Origin: CAVQBP01 sp964448105
GTDB lineage: Bacteria; Bacteroidota; Ignavibacteria; Ignavibacteriales; Ignavibacteriaceae
DNA: 36,545 bases
Assembly (NCBI GenBank): GCA_964448105.1
Contig: CAYUVK010000048.1
Span: 1 to 36,545, forward strand
Direction: 5' to 3'
Shown: piece after piece, positions 8,448-16,834 of the stretch
Layout of the letters: each line of letters opens with the position of its first letter
How positions within the stretch are numbered: the stretch's first letter is position 1
Translations under genes and position numbers: made by a program
The notes under the pieces: generated by a model
Database searches by the model: none
What the model was told of the DNA's origin: nothing
Seen by the model: only the letters and a program-made list of their open reading frames with translations

Positions 8448-8672
8448 TTATTTGAAAACTACTCCTTCCTTATTAAACCTGATAACCTCAATAGGGCAGC
8501 TCCAAACACACTTGGCACAATTAGTACAACGGGGATCAATTATAAATATTTCAGCTTCTTTTAATTCTATTGCATCTTCGGGGCAAACTCCTACACAGCA
8601 TCCGCAAAAGTCGCACTTATTCGGCAGAATTTCTATTAATAGCCTGCCTGTTTTTGCTTGTCGGTATTCCAT
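8448..8672 (-). CDS. 2[4Fe-4S] ferredoxin-type protein
   Basis: 74 aa with two complete CxxCxxCxxxCP motifs: CDFCGCCVGVCP (about residues 20-31) and CTNCAKCVWSCP (about 49-60). Each is expected to bind a [4Fe-4S] cluster. It has no membrane segment or signal, so it is a soluble low-potential electron carrier. It lies upstream of the geranylgeranyl-reductase-type gene on the same strand, 169 bp away, and is the obvious candidate to donate electrons to it. Many GGR genes have a ferredoxin beside them, which supports the pairing, but separate transcription is possible because of the gap and the repeat in it. The start ATG is at 8672 and a divergent permease begins 204 bp away. Confidence 0.9.
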   Translation of the reverse strand: MEYRQAKTGRLLIEILPNKCDFCGCCVGVCPEDAIELKEAEIFIIDPRCTNCAKCVWSCPIEVIRFNKEGVVFK

Positions 8673-8876
8673 ATTTAAGTTTCAAATCAGAAGGTTAAAT
8701 ATCAAAAAATAAATTAAAGAATTATAATTCAAAAATATTTAGCTCAGTTTCTTATCAAAATAGAAAATATTAAAAAACCAAGCACTGAAATATTTATAAA
8801 TATATTTTAATATATTATTCTATTCTTTTTTTTAAAATCAAAAAATCCATTAATCAATATAAAATAATTTTACAAT

Positions 8877-10235
8877 TTGAATAGTATTGCCGATCCAAAA
8901 CTTGAGCGTGGTTTAGGATTAAAAGAAGCAACTGCTCTTAATATGATTGATATGGTGGGGATAGGTCCGTTTATCGTCCTGCCAATCGTAATCCAGGAAA
9001 TGAATGGCCCGCAATGTTTGCTTGCATGGATTTTAGGAGCAGTACTATCTTTCATGGATGGAGCAGTTTGGTCGGAGCTTGGCGCAGCAATGCCAGCTGC
9101 AGGGGGCAGCTATGTTTTCCTAAAAGAAATTTACGGACCCAAAAGCTGGGGAAAATTGTTCTCATTTCTTCTAATATGGCAGACGGTTTTTCAGGCACCT
9201 CTTGTTATAGCATCCGGTTCAATCGGCTTTTCACAATATTTTACATTTCTTTTACCGCTTAATTCTTCCGGACAAAAAATCGTTTCGGGACTTTTAGTAA
9301 TTGCAATAGTTCTTCTTCTTTACCGAAGAATAACAACTATCGGAAAAATTTCTTTGTTTCTCTGGATTGGAGTAATCGCTACGATTCTATGGTTAATATT
9401 TGGTGGAGCAACACATTTTAATCCAAAACTGGCTTTTGATTTTCCTGAGAATGCTTTTAGTTTTTCTTTCATATTCTTTGTCGGGCTTGGCAGTGCTTCG
9501 GTTCAGACAATTTATACATATCTGGGTTATTACAACATATGTAATCTTGGCTCCGAACTTAAGGATCCTGAAAAAAATATTCCCAAAAGTATTTTTATTT
9601 CGATTGCAGGGATTGCAATTCTTTACCTGGCAATGCAATTAAGTGTGCTCGGAGTAGTACCATGGCGTGAAGCAATGAATTCTCATTTTATAGTAAGCAC
9701 TTTTGTAGAAAAAATTTATGGTTCCAATGCTGCAATTGTTATTACTATATTAATTTTATGGATAGCTTTTTCATCATTATTTTCTGCTACGCTCGGTTAT
9801 TCAAGAATTCCATATGCTGCAGCTGTTGACGGAGCATTCTTTAAAATATTTTCACATACACATCCCAAAAAACATTTTCCCGACGCCTCATTAATTATTC
9901 TTGGTACAATTGCATTCATATTTAGTCTATTATTTAAGCTTAGGGAAGTAATTAGTGCAGTACTTGCAATGAGAATTTTAATTCAATTTATCGGTCAAGC
10001 TTCGGGTGTTTTAATTTTAAGAAAGAAAAAACCTTCATCTTTTTTCCCATTTAAAATGTGGTTATATCCGCTTCCGGCATTAATTGCGATAGTCATGTGG
10101 CTGGGATTATTTTTCTCAACGGGTACATATTTTGCGGTTGGGGGTATTGTTGTAATGTCAATTGGTGCAGGAATGTTTTTGCTTAGATCATATATTAAAA
10201 AAGAATGGCCGTTTGAAGTTCAACAGCAACTGTAA
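8877..10235 (+). CDS. APC-superfamily amino acid permease
   Basis: 452-aa polytopic membrane protein with roughly twelve hydrophobic segments. The N-terminus LERGLGLKEATALNMIDMVGIGPF corresponds to the glycine-rich first helix of amino acid-polyamine-organocation transporters, and MPAAGGSYVFLKEIYGP is the usual family block after helix 2. It is expected to take up or exchange amino acids or amines across the inner membrane; substrate cannot be read from sequence. The start is TTG at 8877: the first in-frame ATG comes at residue 23 inside the conserved helix, too late to be the start. There is no clear Shine-Dalgarno and the leader is extremely AT-rich. It is transcribed alone and ends at a probable terminator shared with the convergent arsM gene. 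Confidence 0.85.
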   Translation: MNSIADPKLERGLGLKEATALNMIDMVGIGPFIVLPIVIQEMNGPQCLLAWILGAVLSFMDGAVWSELGAAMPAAGGSYVFLKEIYGPKSWGKLFSFLLIWQTVFQAPLVIASGSIGFSQYFTFLLPLNSSGQKIVSGLLVIAIVLLLYRRITTIGKISLFLWIGVIATILWLIFGGATHFNPKLAFDFPENAFSFSFIFFVGLGSASVQTIYTYLGYYNICNLGSELKDPEKNIPKSIFISIAGIAILYLAMQLSVLGVVPWREAMNSHFIVSTFVEKIYGSNAAIVITILILWIAFSSLFSATLGYSRIPYAAAVDGAFFKIFSHTHPKKHFPDASLIILGTIAFIFSLLFKLREVISAVLAMRILIQFIGQASGVLILRKKKPSSFFPFKMWLYPLPALIAIVMWLGLFFSTGTYFAVGGIVVMSIGAGMFLLRSYIKKEWPFEVQQQL

Positions 10236-10277
10236 ATTTATTTGTTTATATATCTTTTTTATTTATTTGAAATAAAC

Positions 10278-10312
10278 AAAAAAGCCAAGGACATAAAGTC
10301 TCCGGCCTTTTT
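10278..10312. terminator. Probable bidirectional terminator, permease / arsM
   Basis: An A-tract followed by GCC..AAGGAC, a five-base loop, GTCTCCGGCC and a T-tract lies between convergent genes. The stem is imperfect (bulges at 10301, 10303 and 10307), but flanking A/T tracts give an intrinsic-terminator shape on either strand. Confidence 0.5.
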
Positions 10313-10327
10313 CCTTAAAAAATTATA

Positions 10328-11116
10328 TCATTTGGTTCCTGACACAGTTATGCTGAACATTCCCTGCACATTATTTTTAAATGATTTAATCTCTTCAGAA
10401 TTAAGATGTTCCTCTAAAAGTGAATCGGGTAACGGGGTCGATTGAATTCTTTTAATTTCAATGTTTGTAAAACCGGCATCTTTAATTATATTTAAATATT
10501 CCTCTTGATCAATTGCACCCGAAATACATCCTGCATATAACGAAGCGGATTTTTTAAATTCTTCATTCATATTGCCCTTTAATACTATATCGGAAACACA
10601 AAAATGGGCGCCCAGTTTTAATATCCTGTAAATTTCCGAGAAAGCTTTTTTCTTATCGGGAACAAGATTGAGAACACAATTTGAAATAACAACATCTGCA
10701 GTTTCATCATCAATAGGCATATTTTCAATTTCGCCAAGCTTAAATTCTATATTGCCGTAACCAAGCTTTTCATTATTTCTATTTGCTTTATTGATCATTT
10801 CTTCGGTAAAATCTAAACCGATTACTTTCCCTTCTTCACCTACAATAGCTCTGGTAATAAACACGTCATTACCTGCACCAGAACCTAAATCAACGACAGT
10901 ATCTCCTTTTCTAATTTCTGCCAATTCGGTTGGAACTCCACAACCCAATTTCAAATCGGCTTCTTTAACATAACCATCCAAGCTTAGATATTCATCTTTT
11001 AGAATTTCATAACCCGAAATATTCTCAGTTCCGCAGCAGGATTTTTTTCCCGAAGCAACTGCAATTTCAGAATATTTTTCCTTAACCATTTTTTTTAATT
11101 CATCCCCGGTAATCAT
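10328..11116 (-). CDS. arsM: Arsenite S-adenosylmethionine methyltransferase
   Basis: 262-aa cytosolic methyltransferase predicted to methylate As(III) using S-adenosylmethionine. The SAM-binding motif VVDLGSGAGNDVF is near residues 74-86. Cysteines match the ArsM set: C27/C28 in SCCG, C59 in LGCG, C147 in SNCVLNL and C197 in AGCISGA; the last three correspond to the As-coordinating trio of characterised enzymes. A strong AAAGGAG ribosome-binding site precedes the ATG. It lies 19 bp downstream of an arsR-type gene and is surely co-transcribed with it, which supports the arsenic assignment. No arsB/acr3 or arsC is seen nearby, so resistance here would rest on methylation or on genes elsewhere. 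Confusion with other UbiE-type methyltransferases is unlikely given the cysteines. Confidence 0.92.
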   Translation of the reverse strand: MITGDELKKMVKEKYSEIAVASGKKSCCGTENISGYEILKDEYLSLDGYVKEADLKLGCGVPTELAEIRKGDTVVDLGSGAGNDVFITRAIVGEEGKVIGLDFTEEMINKANRNNEKLGYGNIEFKLGEIENMPIDDETADVVISNCVLNLVPDKKKAFSEIYRILKLGAHFCVSDIVLKGNMNEEFKKSASLYAGCISGAIDQEEYLNIIKDAGFTNIEIKRIQSTPLPDSLLEEHLNSEEIKSFKNNVQGMFSITVSGTK

Positions 11117-11135
11117 TTTTGTTCTCCTTTTAAGT

Positions 11136-11465
11136 TTAACAATTGCAAACCATCGAAAAAAGGTTTTCTAGTTTTATTTTTGCTTTTTCTAAAACTTTAT
11201 TATTTATACAATAACAAACTTTTGGCCCATCAATTTCGCCTGTAATTAAACCAACTCTTTTGAGTTCCTTTAAATGTTGTGAAACTGTTGACTGTGAAAG
11301 AGGAAGTAGTTCAACAATATCACCGCAAATACAGACATTCATTTGTGCCAATATTTTTAAGATACTTATCCTTGCAGGATGAGATAAGGCTTTGGCTATA
11401 TCGGAAAGCCAAATTTCTTCTTCTTTAAATTCTTCTTTTTTTGAGAATGCCACAATAAATATCAA
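11136..11465 (-). CDS. arsR: ArsR/SmtB-family metalloregulator
   Basis: 109-aa winged-helix repressor. A conserved ALSHPARISILKILA helix is followed by CICGDI (C45, C47), the recognition helix LSQSTVSQHLKEL (about residues 56-68) and a wing ending PKVCYC (C84, C86); a C-terminal CNC (C107, C109) adds further thiols. The CxC in the DNA-binding region resembles the As(III) site of classical ArsR, so arsenite is the likely inducer. It precedes arsM by 19 bp. No ATG is available: TTG at 11465 or GTG at 11453 are the options and neither has a Shine-Dalgarno, so the transcript may be leaderless or nearly so. A perfect palindrome begins 6 bp upstream of the TTG, as expected for autorepression. Confidence 0.9.
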   Translation of the reverse strand: MIFIVAFSKKEEFKEEEIWLSDIAKALSHPARISILKILAQMNVCICGDIVELLPLSQSTVSQHLKELKRVGLITGEIDGPKVCYCINNKVLEKAKIKLENLFSMVCNC

Positions 11466-11470
11466 TTGTA

Positions 11471-11488
11471 TATCGTAAATATACGATA
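11471..11488. promoter_or_regulatory. ArsR operator palindrome
   Basis: TATCGTA-aata-TACGATA is a perfect 7-bp inverted repeat with a 4-bp spacer, directly upstream of arsR. Its position and symmetry fit an ArsR-family dimer site overlapping the arsR-arsM promoter. Binding is inferred, not seen. Confidence 0.7.
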
Positions 11489-11652
11489 AATTAATTTAGC
11501 TGTCAACCATTTTTATGATTTTTTTAATTATTATTTTTATTTTATACTTAATTTTGCAGTAAAATGATATTTAAACATAAACTCTAATCAATTTTTACAG
11601 TGCATAGGACAGGGGAAATACAAAAAGTCATTTTACAATACTTAAATGGTTT

Positions 11653-12204
11653 TCATTTTATTTTAGATAAAACCAATTCCGTTATTTTTTTTGCATCTGC
11701 GAATTTTTCTGCTTTAACTTCCACATAAAACTTATTTTTTAGAAGGACATGAATGATTGATTGCTCCTCGGTTGCATTGTGGATTACATAAGATTCATCT
11801 CCATAACCGGTAAGCTGTTCGGTTGTTACTTTCTGATTAAGACCTTTAGCAGTTTCCAATGCCGATTGTGAATCCTCATATAATGATGTCGGATATAACC
11901 AGACAGCACAATATTCATAATTATCCGGACCGGCAGGATCAATTTCATATTCACATCCCTGGGTAGAACCATAATCGGAATGCTGCGATGGCTTCAAAAC
12001 TTTCCCCCCTATTTTTTCTGCCAATAAGTCTGCAGGTATAAGTTCGCATACATTTATCTTTGAGATACCGGCACTTTGTTTATTTTGCTGTGTTGTATTT
12101 TCAATATTCTTATTCTCGTTTTCAGGTTTTTGTTCTGACTTGTTATTAGAACATGCGATGATGATGAATAAAGATAATGCAACTATAATATTAATTTGTT
12201 TCAT
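11653..12204 (-). CDS. Putative lipoprotein, unknown function
   Basis: 183 aa with a lipoprotein signal: basic N-terminus, hydrophobic stretch and lipobox FIIIAC (C18), followed by an Asn/Lys/Glu-rich linker (about residues 19-45). It should be lipid-anchored in the periplasm or outer membrane. The folded part starts NVCELIPADLLAEKIGGKV and contains CEYEI and YCAVWLYP; this C-E-L-I...G...C-Y pattern resembles DUF3558-like lipoproteins, but the likeness is weak and I make no functional claim. It is monocistronic, with AT-rich gaps of 187 bp to arsR and 379 bp to the divergent lipoprotein. A role in arsenic response is not supported beyond proximity. Confidence 0.75.
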   Translation of the reverse strand: MKQINIIVALSLFIIIACSNNKSEQKPENENKNIENTTQQNKQSAGISKINVCELIPADLLAEKIGGKVLKPSQHSDYGSTQGCEYEIDPAGPDNYEYCAVWLYPTSLYEDSQSALETAKGLNQKVTTEQLTGYGDESYVIHNATEEQSIIHVLLKNKFYVEVKAEKFADAKKITELVLSKIK

Positions 12205-12583
12205 TTCTATCTCCCGCTTGAAATTATTTTAATTATTTAATTAATAACTTTCTCGGTAATAATGATTATTTTTTAATTAATTATATTAAGATTTTTAAAA
12301 ACTTCTCGTTAAGCTTTGAAAATCAATAGATTTTTCTACAAAAGCTGTGATGTATACAATATTTAGAATTTATTATTCATATTTAGGAACCGATTAACTT
12401 GATTTCTCATCAAATATGCAATTCAAATATTTATTGTTTAGGATTAGGTCTTTATATACTGAAAAAGAATTTTATCGTGTAAAATTTTCTGAATAGTCTG
12501 TTTTTTACCCTTTTTGTCTCAAATATTATTTTTTATTTTGGTAATTTTACTAACCTTGTTTTGCGATATCATTCAAAAATTTA
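12205..12583. other. 379-bp AT-rich divergent intergenic region
   Basis: Separates two divergently transcribed lipoprotein genes and must hold both promoters. It is very AT-rich, with TTAATTAAT-type low-complexity stretches around 12230-12295. I see no RNA gene, convincing repeat or terminator. A 26-codon ORF at 12416-12496 (+) has no ribosome-binding site and is not called. Confidence 0.6.
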
Positions 12584-12919
12584 ATGAAAAAGTTAATACT
12601 TCTAAATATAATATCCCTTTTATTCTTATTATTAATACTATTAGGATGTTCAACTTCTGAAAATTCTGCTTCAAGCGGTCAATCCGGTACAAACTTTGTT
12701 ACAGGTGAAATTCTGATGGTTAATAATGAACCTTTTGCAAGGGTTGCACTAATGAATGATACATCTCTTTATTTACTTGATTGTTCAGGTGAAATAAAAG
12801 ATACACTTTATAATAACCAGGGTAAAAAAGCTAAAGTTTATTACAGTTCGGTTTCTACTAACAATGAATCAATTAAAGTTCTCAAAGTAGATAAAGTTGA
12901 AATAATAAATAATAATTAA
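12584..12919 (+). CDS. Small putative lipoprotein, unknown function
   Basis: 111 aa. The N-terminus is a lipoprotein signal with lipobox LILLGC (C22) and a Ser/Gly-rich linker, so export and lipidation are expected. The remaining 75 residues look like alternating beta strands (TNFVTGEILMV, FARVALM, TSLYLLDC, KAKVYYSS, SIKVLKVDKVEII), suggestive of a small OB- or SH3-like barrel; this is structural intuition only. It ends 28 bp before the secreted metalloprotease gene on the same strand, so the two probably share a transcript. A role as a chaperone, inhibitor or anchor for the protease is possible but untested. Confidence 0.7.
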   Translation: MKKLILLNIISLLFLLLILLGCSTSENSASSGQSGTNFVTGEILMVNNEPFARVALMNDTSLYLLDCSGEIKDTLYNNQGKKAKVYYSSVSTNNESIKVLKVDKVEIINNN

Positions 12920-12947
12920 ATATCTAAAAACTTTTTACGAGAATTTC

Positions 12948-15227
12948 ATGAATATATATTTGAAATCTTTGATAATCATTTTTTCAGTGTTTATTGTGTT
13001 TCACGGGCATACATTCGCCCAAAAAAGTAAATACAAAACTTTAGTAAAAGAAAAAGCAACCGGCAGCTACCCTATTGCCGGCAGTCATCTTTTAAGAGAT
13101 AGATACGAAAAAGTTGCACAATTTTTAAAAGACAATCCCAATTATTTTTCTCAAACAAAATTAAAAAAAACTACCGCATGGAATTTTACCGTTGGTTCAA
13201 CAAAATTCTGGACAGCAATAGATTTTGTAAATAACAGTGAATATTCCGTTGCTTCAACCTGCAGGGCGGTTGGTGAACATTGTTATGTTTTTGTTGCTAA
13301 TGATGTCTGGGGAACAAGAGTTGATTCCAGTGCAGTTGCTGCTGTTGAAAATGATTTTGATAACCAGACTCCCGCCGATACAAATAAAGGTATCTTCCAG
13401 ATGGATGTGGATGCATTCGGCAATCCGCCTGATGTTGATAATGATCCTAGAATTATTATTTTAATTCTCGATATACAGGATGGCTATTCGGGCAATGGCG
13501 GATATGTTGCGGGTTATTTCTCTTCGGATAATGAAACTAGAGGTGGAGGACTATCTGCCGAAATATATTTTATGGATGCAAATCCTACTAATCTTAAAAC
13601 TCCTGAAGGTTTAAATGTTGCCCTAACAACTGCAGCCCACGAATTCCAGCATATGATAAATTGGAATTACCATAAAACAAATCTGGAGATGACATTTATT
13701 AACGAAGGTCTGTCAATGGTTGCGGAAATTGTATGTGGATATGGCGCATCCATGCAAAATTTATATGCAAATGAACCAAATCACTATCTATTTGATTGGA
13801 GGTCGGATATTACCCTTTCTTTAAACGATTATGCAAGAGCCCAGAGATTCTTTCTTTATTTAAAAGAGCAATATGGTGTTAGAATATTGAAACAAATAGT
13901 ATTAGATTATCAAAATCTTCAATTAATAGGAGTTCCTGCATTAAGTAAAATTTTATCCCAGAATTATTCCACTTCTCTTGGTCAAGTTTTTTTGAACTGG
14001 GAAATTGCAAACGGTTTGAATAATATTAATGTTGATTCTACTTATGGTTATTCTTACCAGTCCATCCCTGTAACTATAGGTAATACATATTATAATCCCA
14101 ATTTAAACTTAACTTCAAGCACAGTCCAGAGGCTGGGGGCAGAGTATTTTACTTTTATTAGTTCTTCAGACCTTAATATTACATTTACCTCAACAGGGAG
14201 CAATATTATTGTTAAAGCTTTGGAGATTGGTTCCGGTTCTTCAAGAGTTGTTAATGTCCCGTTAAATACACCATTTACAGAACCTGACTACCCGTCTGTT
14301 TACAGCACTATTCGCTTTGCTGCAATTGATACCAACCAAACCACCTCCCAGCCTTATCAATACCAGGCGTCTGGTACTGCTATAAATGCTGTATCAGAAC
14401 TAAAATGGGATAATACCGAACCAGTTGGTTATTTGCCACTTTCTCAGGGTGACAGTATCGCTGTGCAATTTGATGGTTTAATCGGTGCAAAGCTGGATTC
14501 AATTAAAGTAGCTCTCCGCGACATTACCCCAATGACTGGAAATATTTTTACTTTTCCAAATATTTCTAGTCAATTAGGAGGACACAAATTATGTTCATTC
14601 ACTGCCACACCAACTCTTAAGACAAAACCTGCTGTAATAGACCAAACAGGTGATTATCCATATGAAAAGCCTTACCCAAATTGGGTTAATGTTGATTTGA
14701 CTTCACAAAATATTGATGCTAGCAATCCATTTGTTGTTGAATTTCCTATGGTTGCTGAATATCCAACATCAAACGTAGTATTGGTTACATATTATCAAAC
14801 ATCTGAAGCATATCATAGTTATTCTTATAATAGTCAAGATAATCCTCCCGATTGGGTCATATACAGTGTCAGCGGAAAACCAGGTTACATTTTTATTTAT
14901 TTGGTTCGTGCTTATGTTAGTTTTGTAACCGGTATTGTTAAACAGGATATAGAATTAACTCCAACTACATATTCATTATCACAAAATTATCCTAATCCTT
15001 TTAATCCTTCTACAACTATTAAATTCCAGGTTGCAAAAGACGGTTTTGTATCATTAAAAGTTTATGACATTTTGGGGAATGAAGTAAGGACACTGGTGAA
15101 TGAATTCATGAATAAAGGGAAATATAATGCTGTATTTGATGCATCAGGCTTAGCCAGCGGAATTTATTTTTACAAGTTACAGACTGATAGTTATACTGCA
15201 GTAAAGAAACTAATGCTTCTAAAATAA
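12948..15227 (+). CDS. Secreted HExxH metalloprotease with T9SS sorting domain
   Basis: 759 aa. A Sec signal peptide (about residues 1-24, ending TFAQ) is followed by a propeptide-like stretch. A zinc-protease core has HEFQH at 231-235 and, 17 residues later, NEGLSMVAE with E253, the arrangement of hyicolysin-like (M30) or M6-type metallopeptidases; the zinc ligands would be H231, H235 and E253, with catalytic E232. Beta-rich domains fill about 370-660. The C-terminus (about 675-759) is a type A T9SS sorting domain starting YSLSQNYPNPFNPSTTI and ending GIYFYKL...KKLMLLK, so the protein should cross the outer membrane and be released or anchored at the surface. It follows a small lipoprotein gene by 28 bp. 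Peptidase family is inferred; substrate is unknown. Confidence 0.85.
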   Translation: MNIYLKSLIIIFSVFIVFHGHTFAQKSKYKTLVKEKATGSYPIAGSHLLRDRYEKVAQFLKDNPNYFSQTKLKKTTAWNFTVGSTKFWTAIDFVNNSEYSVASTCRAVGEHCYVFVANDVWGTRVDSSAVAAVENDFDNQTPADTNKGIFQMDVDAFGNPPDVDNDPRIIILILDIQDGYSGNGGYVAGYFSSDNETRGGGLSAEIYFMDANPTNLKTPEGLNVALTTAAHEFQHMINWNYHKTNLEMTFINEGLSMVAEIVCGYGASMQNLYANEPNHYLFDWRSDITLSLNDYARAQRFFLYLKEQYGVRILKQIVLDYQNLQLIGVPALSKILSQNYSTSLGQVFLNWEIANGLNNINVDSTYGYSYQSIPVTIGNTYYNPNLNLTSSTVQRLGAEYFTFISSSDLNITFTSTGSNIIVKALEIGSGSSRVVNVPLNTPFTEPDYPSVYSTIRFAAIDTNQTTSQPYQYQASGTAINAVSELKWDNTEPVGYLPLSQGDSIAVQFDGLIGAKLDSIKVALRDITPMTGNIFTFPNISSQLGGHKLCSFTATPTLKTKPAVIDQTGDYPYEKPYPNWVNVDLTSQNIDASNPFVVEFPMVAEYPTSNVVLVTYYQTSEAYHSYSYNSQDNPPDWVIYSVSGKPGYIFIYLVRAYVSFVTGIVKQDIELTPTTYSLSQNYPNPFNPSTTIKFQVAKDGFVSLKVYDILGNEVRTLVNEFMNKGKYNAVFDASGLASGIYFYKLQTDSYTAVKKLMLLK

Positions 15228-15275
15228 ATTTCGGATTGCGGATTGTGGATTAATTCGAAATCCGCATTCCGAAAT
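15228..15275. terminator. Long hairpin between convergent genes, possible terminator
   Basis: Arms at 15228-15244 and 15259-15275 are 17-bp inverted copies with one mismatch and a 14-nt loop. The hairpin begins at the base after the protease stop codon and lies 17 bp from the stop of the convergent RNase gene. On the minus strand it is followed by a T-rich run; on the plus strand it is not. The left arm contains the CGGATTG heptamers. Confidence 0.5.
15232..15252. repeat. Heptamer tandem repeat (CGGATTG)
   Basis: Three 7-bp units in phase: CGGATTG (15232), CGGATTG (15239), TGGATTA (15246). Inverted relatives (AATCCGC at 15259, ATTCCGA at 15266) follow with the same 7-bp spacing and form the other arm of the hairpin. 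Confidence 0.75.
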
Positions 15276-15292
15276 AACATAGTGAATCAGGT

Positions 15293-16645
15293 TTATAATA
15301 TTATTTCTTTTCCTGTTTCAGCTTTATAGACTTTAATTGATTTAAATTCCTTTAAAATACTTGCACCAATCCAATTAATTGCATCAGCGTCGCCATGCAC
15401 TAAAATTACTTTTTCCGGTTTTAGTCTTTTCACTATTTCAATTAAATCTTCCCTTTTTGAATGTGCAGTAAACCGAAATTTTTCGATTGTACATTTTATT
15501 TCTTCTTCCTTTTCAAATTCAGATAGTTTTATTCTTTCCCCTTTTACTGCATTAGCAAATTTGAAACCCGGAGTTGATTTGTCCATGTAACCGACAGTAT
15601 AGATAGCAGAATTCTGCTGCTTTATCCATCTTTTTGCTAATCTATATGAAGCTGTCCCTTCGATCATCATACCACTTGAAGCAAGAACAATGCAAGGTGA
15701 TTTAAAGAAATAATTCGGATCTTCAACTTCATATAAATTTTTCTGGGGTATTGAACTTAATTCAAATTCTGGATCATTCATATTCACAACATACCTGTTG
15801 TAGTCATAAGCTCTATTTATTTTTGTGCCAAGACCTCCCGTATAAATATCTGCATTCACCAGCTTTCCTTTAAGGATTAAATCCCAGATTGTTTTTAACA
15901 TTTCTTGGGTTTTGCCTAAAGAAAAAACCGGGATTAATACAGAACCTCCTTTATTTAAAATTTTATTTATTGAAGAAGCAAAACGTTCAGCTTCTTTATC
16001 CCAAGATGATAAAGTTGAAGAATCTGTTGCTCCATAAGTAGTTTCTAAAATTAAAATATCGATTTTCGTATCAGGAAGATCCGCACCCTTTATTAAAGGT
16101 TGCTCTGTTAAGTTAATATCACCTGTATAAAAAATATTCTTTTTACTTTCAATTAAAATTCCAGCTGAACCTAAAATATGACCGGCGTCATAAAATTTAA
16201 TTTTGATTATTTCCCTGTTTTTATAACCCGTAATTTCAAACACTTCTTTATAAGATTTATAATCAAACATTTTAATTAATAAATCGATTTCATCATGTGT
16301 ATAAATTTCAAAACTATCATCCTCAACTTGCTCTTTAAGAATTGAGACAGAATTATGTAATGTCAATTCCGCTAAAGCCCTTGTTTGCGGAGTAGTAATA
16401 ATTTTTAAATAAGGAAATCTTTTGATAAGAAATGGAAGTGCACTTAAGTGATCCTGATGAGCATGTGAAATTAAAACATAATCCAAAGGCAGGCTATTTA
16501 CTAAATTGAAATTCGGCAGGGATTCCAATCCGGTTTTTTGGGGGTGAATTCCGCAATCTAATATTATTCCGGTCCCATTTAAATTTAAATAATAACAATT
16601 AGCACCAATTTCCTGTGCCCCGCCCAACGGAAGAAAATTAATCAT
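15293..16645 (-). CDS. Metallo-beta-lactamase/beta-CASP ribonuclease
   Basis: 450 aa. The N-terminal metallo-beta-lactamase fold shows GGAQEIGANCYYL, IILDCG, the zinc motif HAHQDH (H61, H63, D65, H66), GHILGSAG and TGDINLTEQPL. The beta-CASP insertion includes LETTYGA and PVFSLGKTQEML, and the tail has ASSGMMIEG, FTAHSKREDL and VHGD. This set defines the CPSF73/Ysh1-like RNA endo/exonuclease family found in archaea and many bacteria; RNA processing or decay in the cytoplasm is inferred. It lacks the long C-terminal domain of RNase J, so it is more likely the shorter YSH1-type branch. It is divergent from nuoA across 189 bp and appears monocistronic. Confidence 0.88.
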   Translation of the reverse strand: MINFLPLGGAQEIGANCYYLNLNGTGIILDCGIHPQKTGLESLPNFNLVNSLPLDYVLISHAHQDHLSALPFLIKRFPYLKIITTPQTRALAELTLHNSVSILKEQVEDDSFEIYTHDEIDLLIKMFDYKSYKEVFEITGYKNREIIKIKFYDAGHILGSAGILIESKKNIFYTGDINLTEQPLIKGADLPDTKIDILILETTYGATDSSTLSSWDKEAERFASSINKILNKGGSVLIPVFSLGKTQEMLKTIWDLILKGKLVNADIYTGGLGTKINRAYDYNRYVVNMNDPEFELSSIPQKNLYEVEDPNYFFKSPCIVLASSGMMIEGTASYRLAKRWIKQQNSAIYTVGYMDKSTPGFKFANAVKGERIKLSEFEKEEEIKCTIEKFRFTAHSKREDLIEIVKRLKPEKVILVHGDADAINWIGASILKEFKSIKVYKAETGKEIIL

Positions 16646-16834
16646 AACTATTTAAAGATTTTTAAAAAAATAAGTATAAACATATATCGATATAATTTTA
16701 ACTTTTTACTTTTACCTTTTAACTTATGAATAATATCATAGATCACATGAGCTTGGATCATCATTTTATATTTTTATTTTATAAATCATTACTAACAAAC
16801 GAATTTAAATAATTTAACTTATTTAGGAAAATTT

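Noticed and set aside
8428..8712. 94-codon plus-strand frame over the ferredoxin gene
   Set aside because: Antisense shadow of a gene with two complete 4Fe-4S motifs.
10242..10445. 67-codon frame after the permease
   Set aside because: Runs through the likely terminator and antisense into arsM; composition is noncoding-like.
12416..12496. 26-codon ORF in the divergent lipoprotein gap
   Set aside because: No ribosome-binding site, no motif, and AT-rich context where such frames arise by chance.
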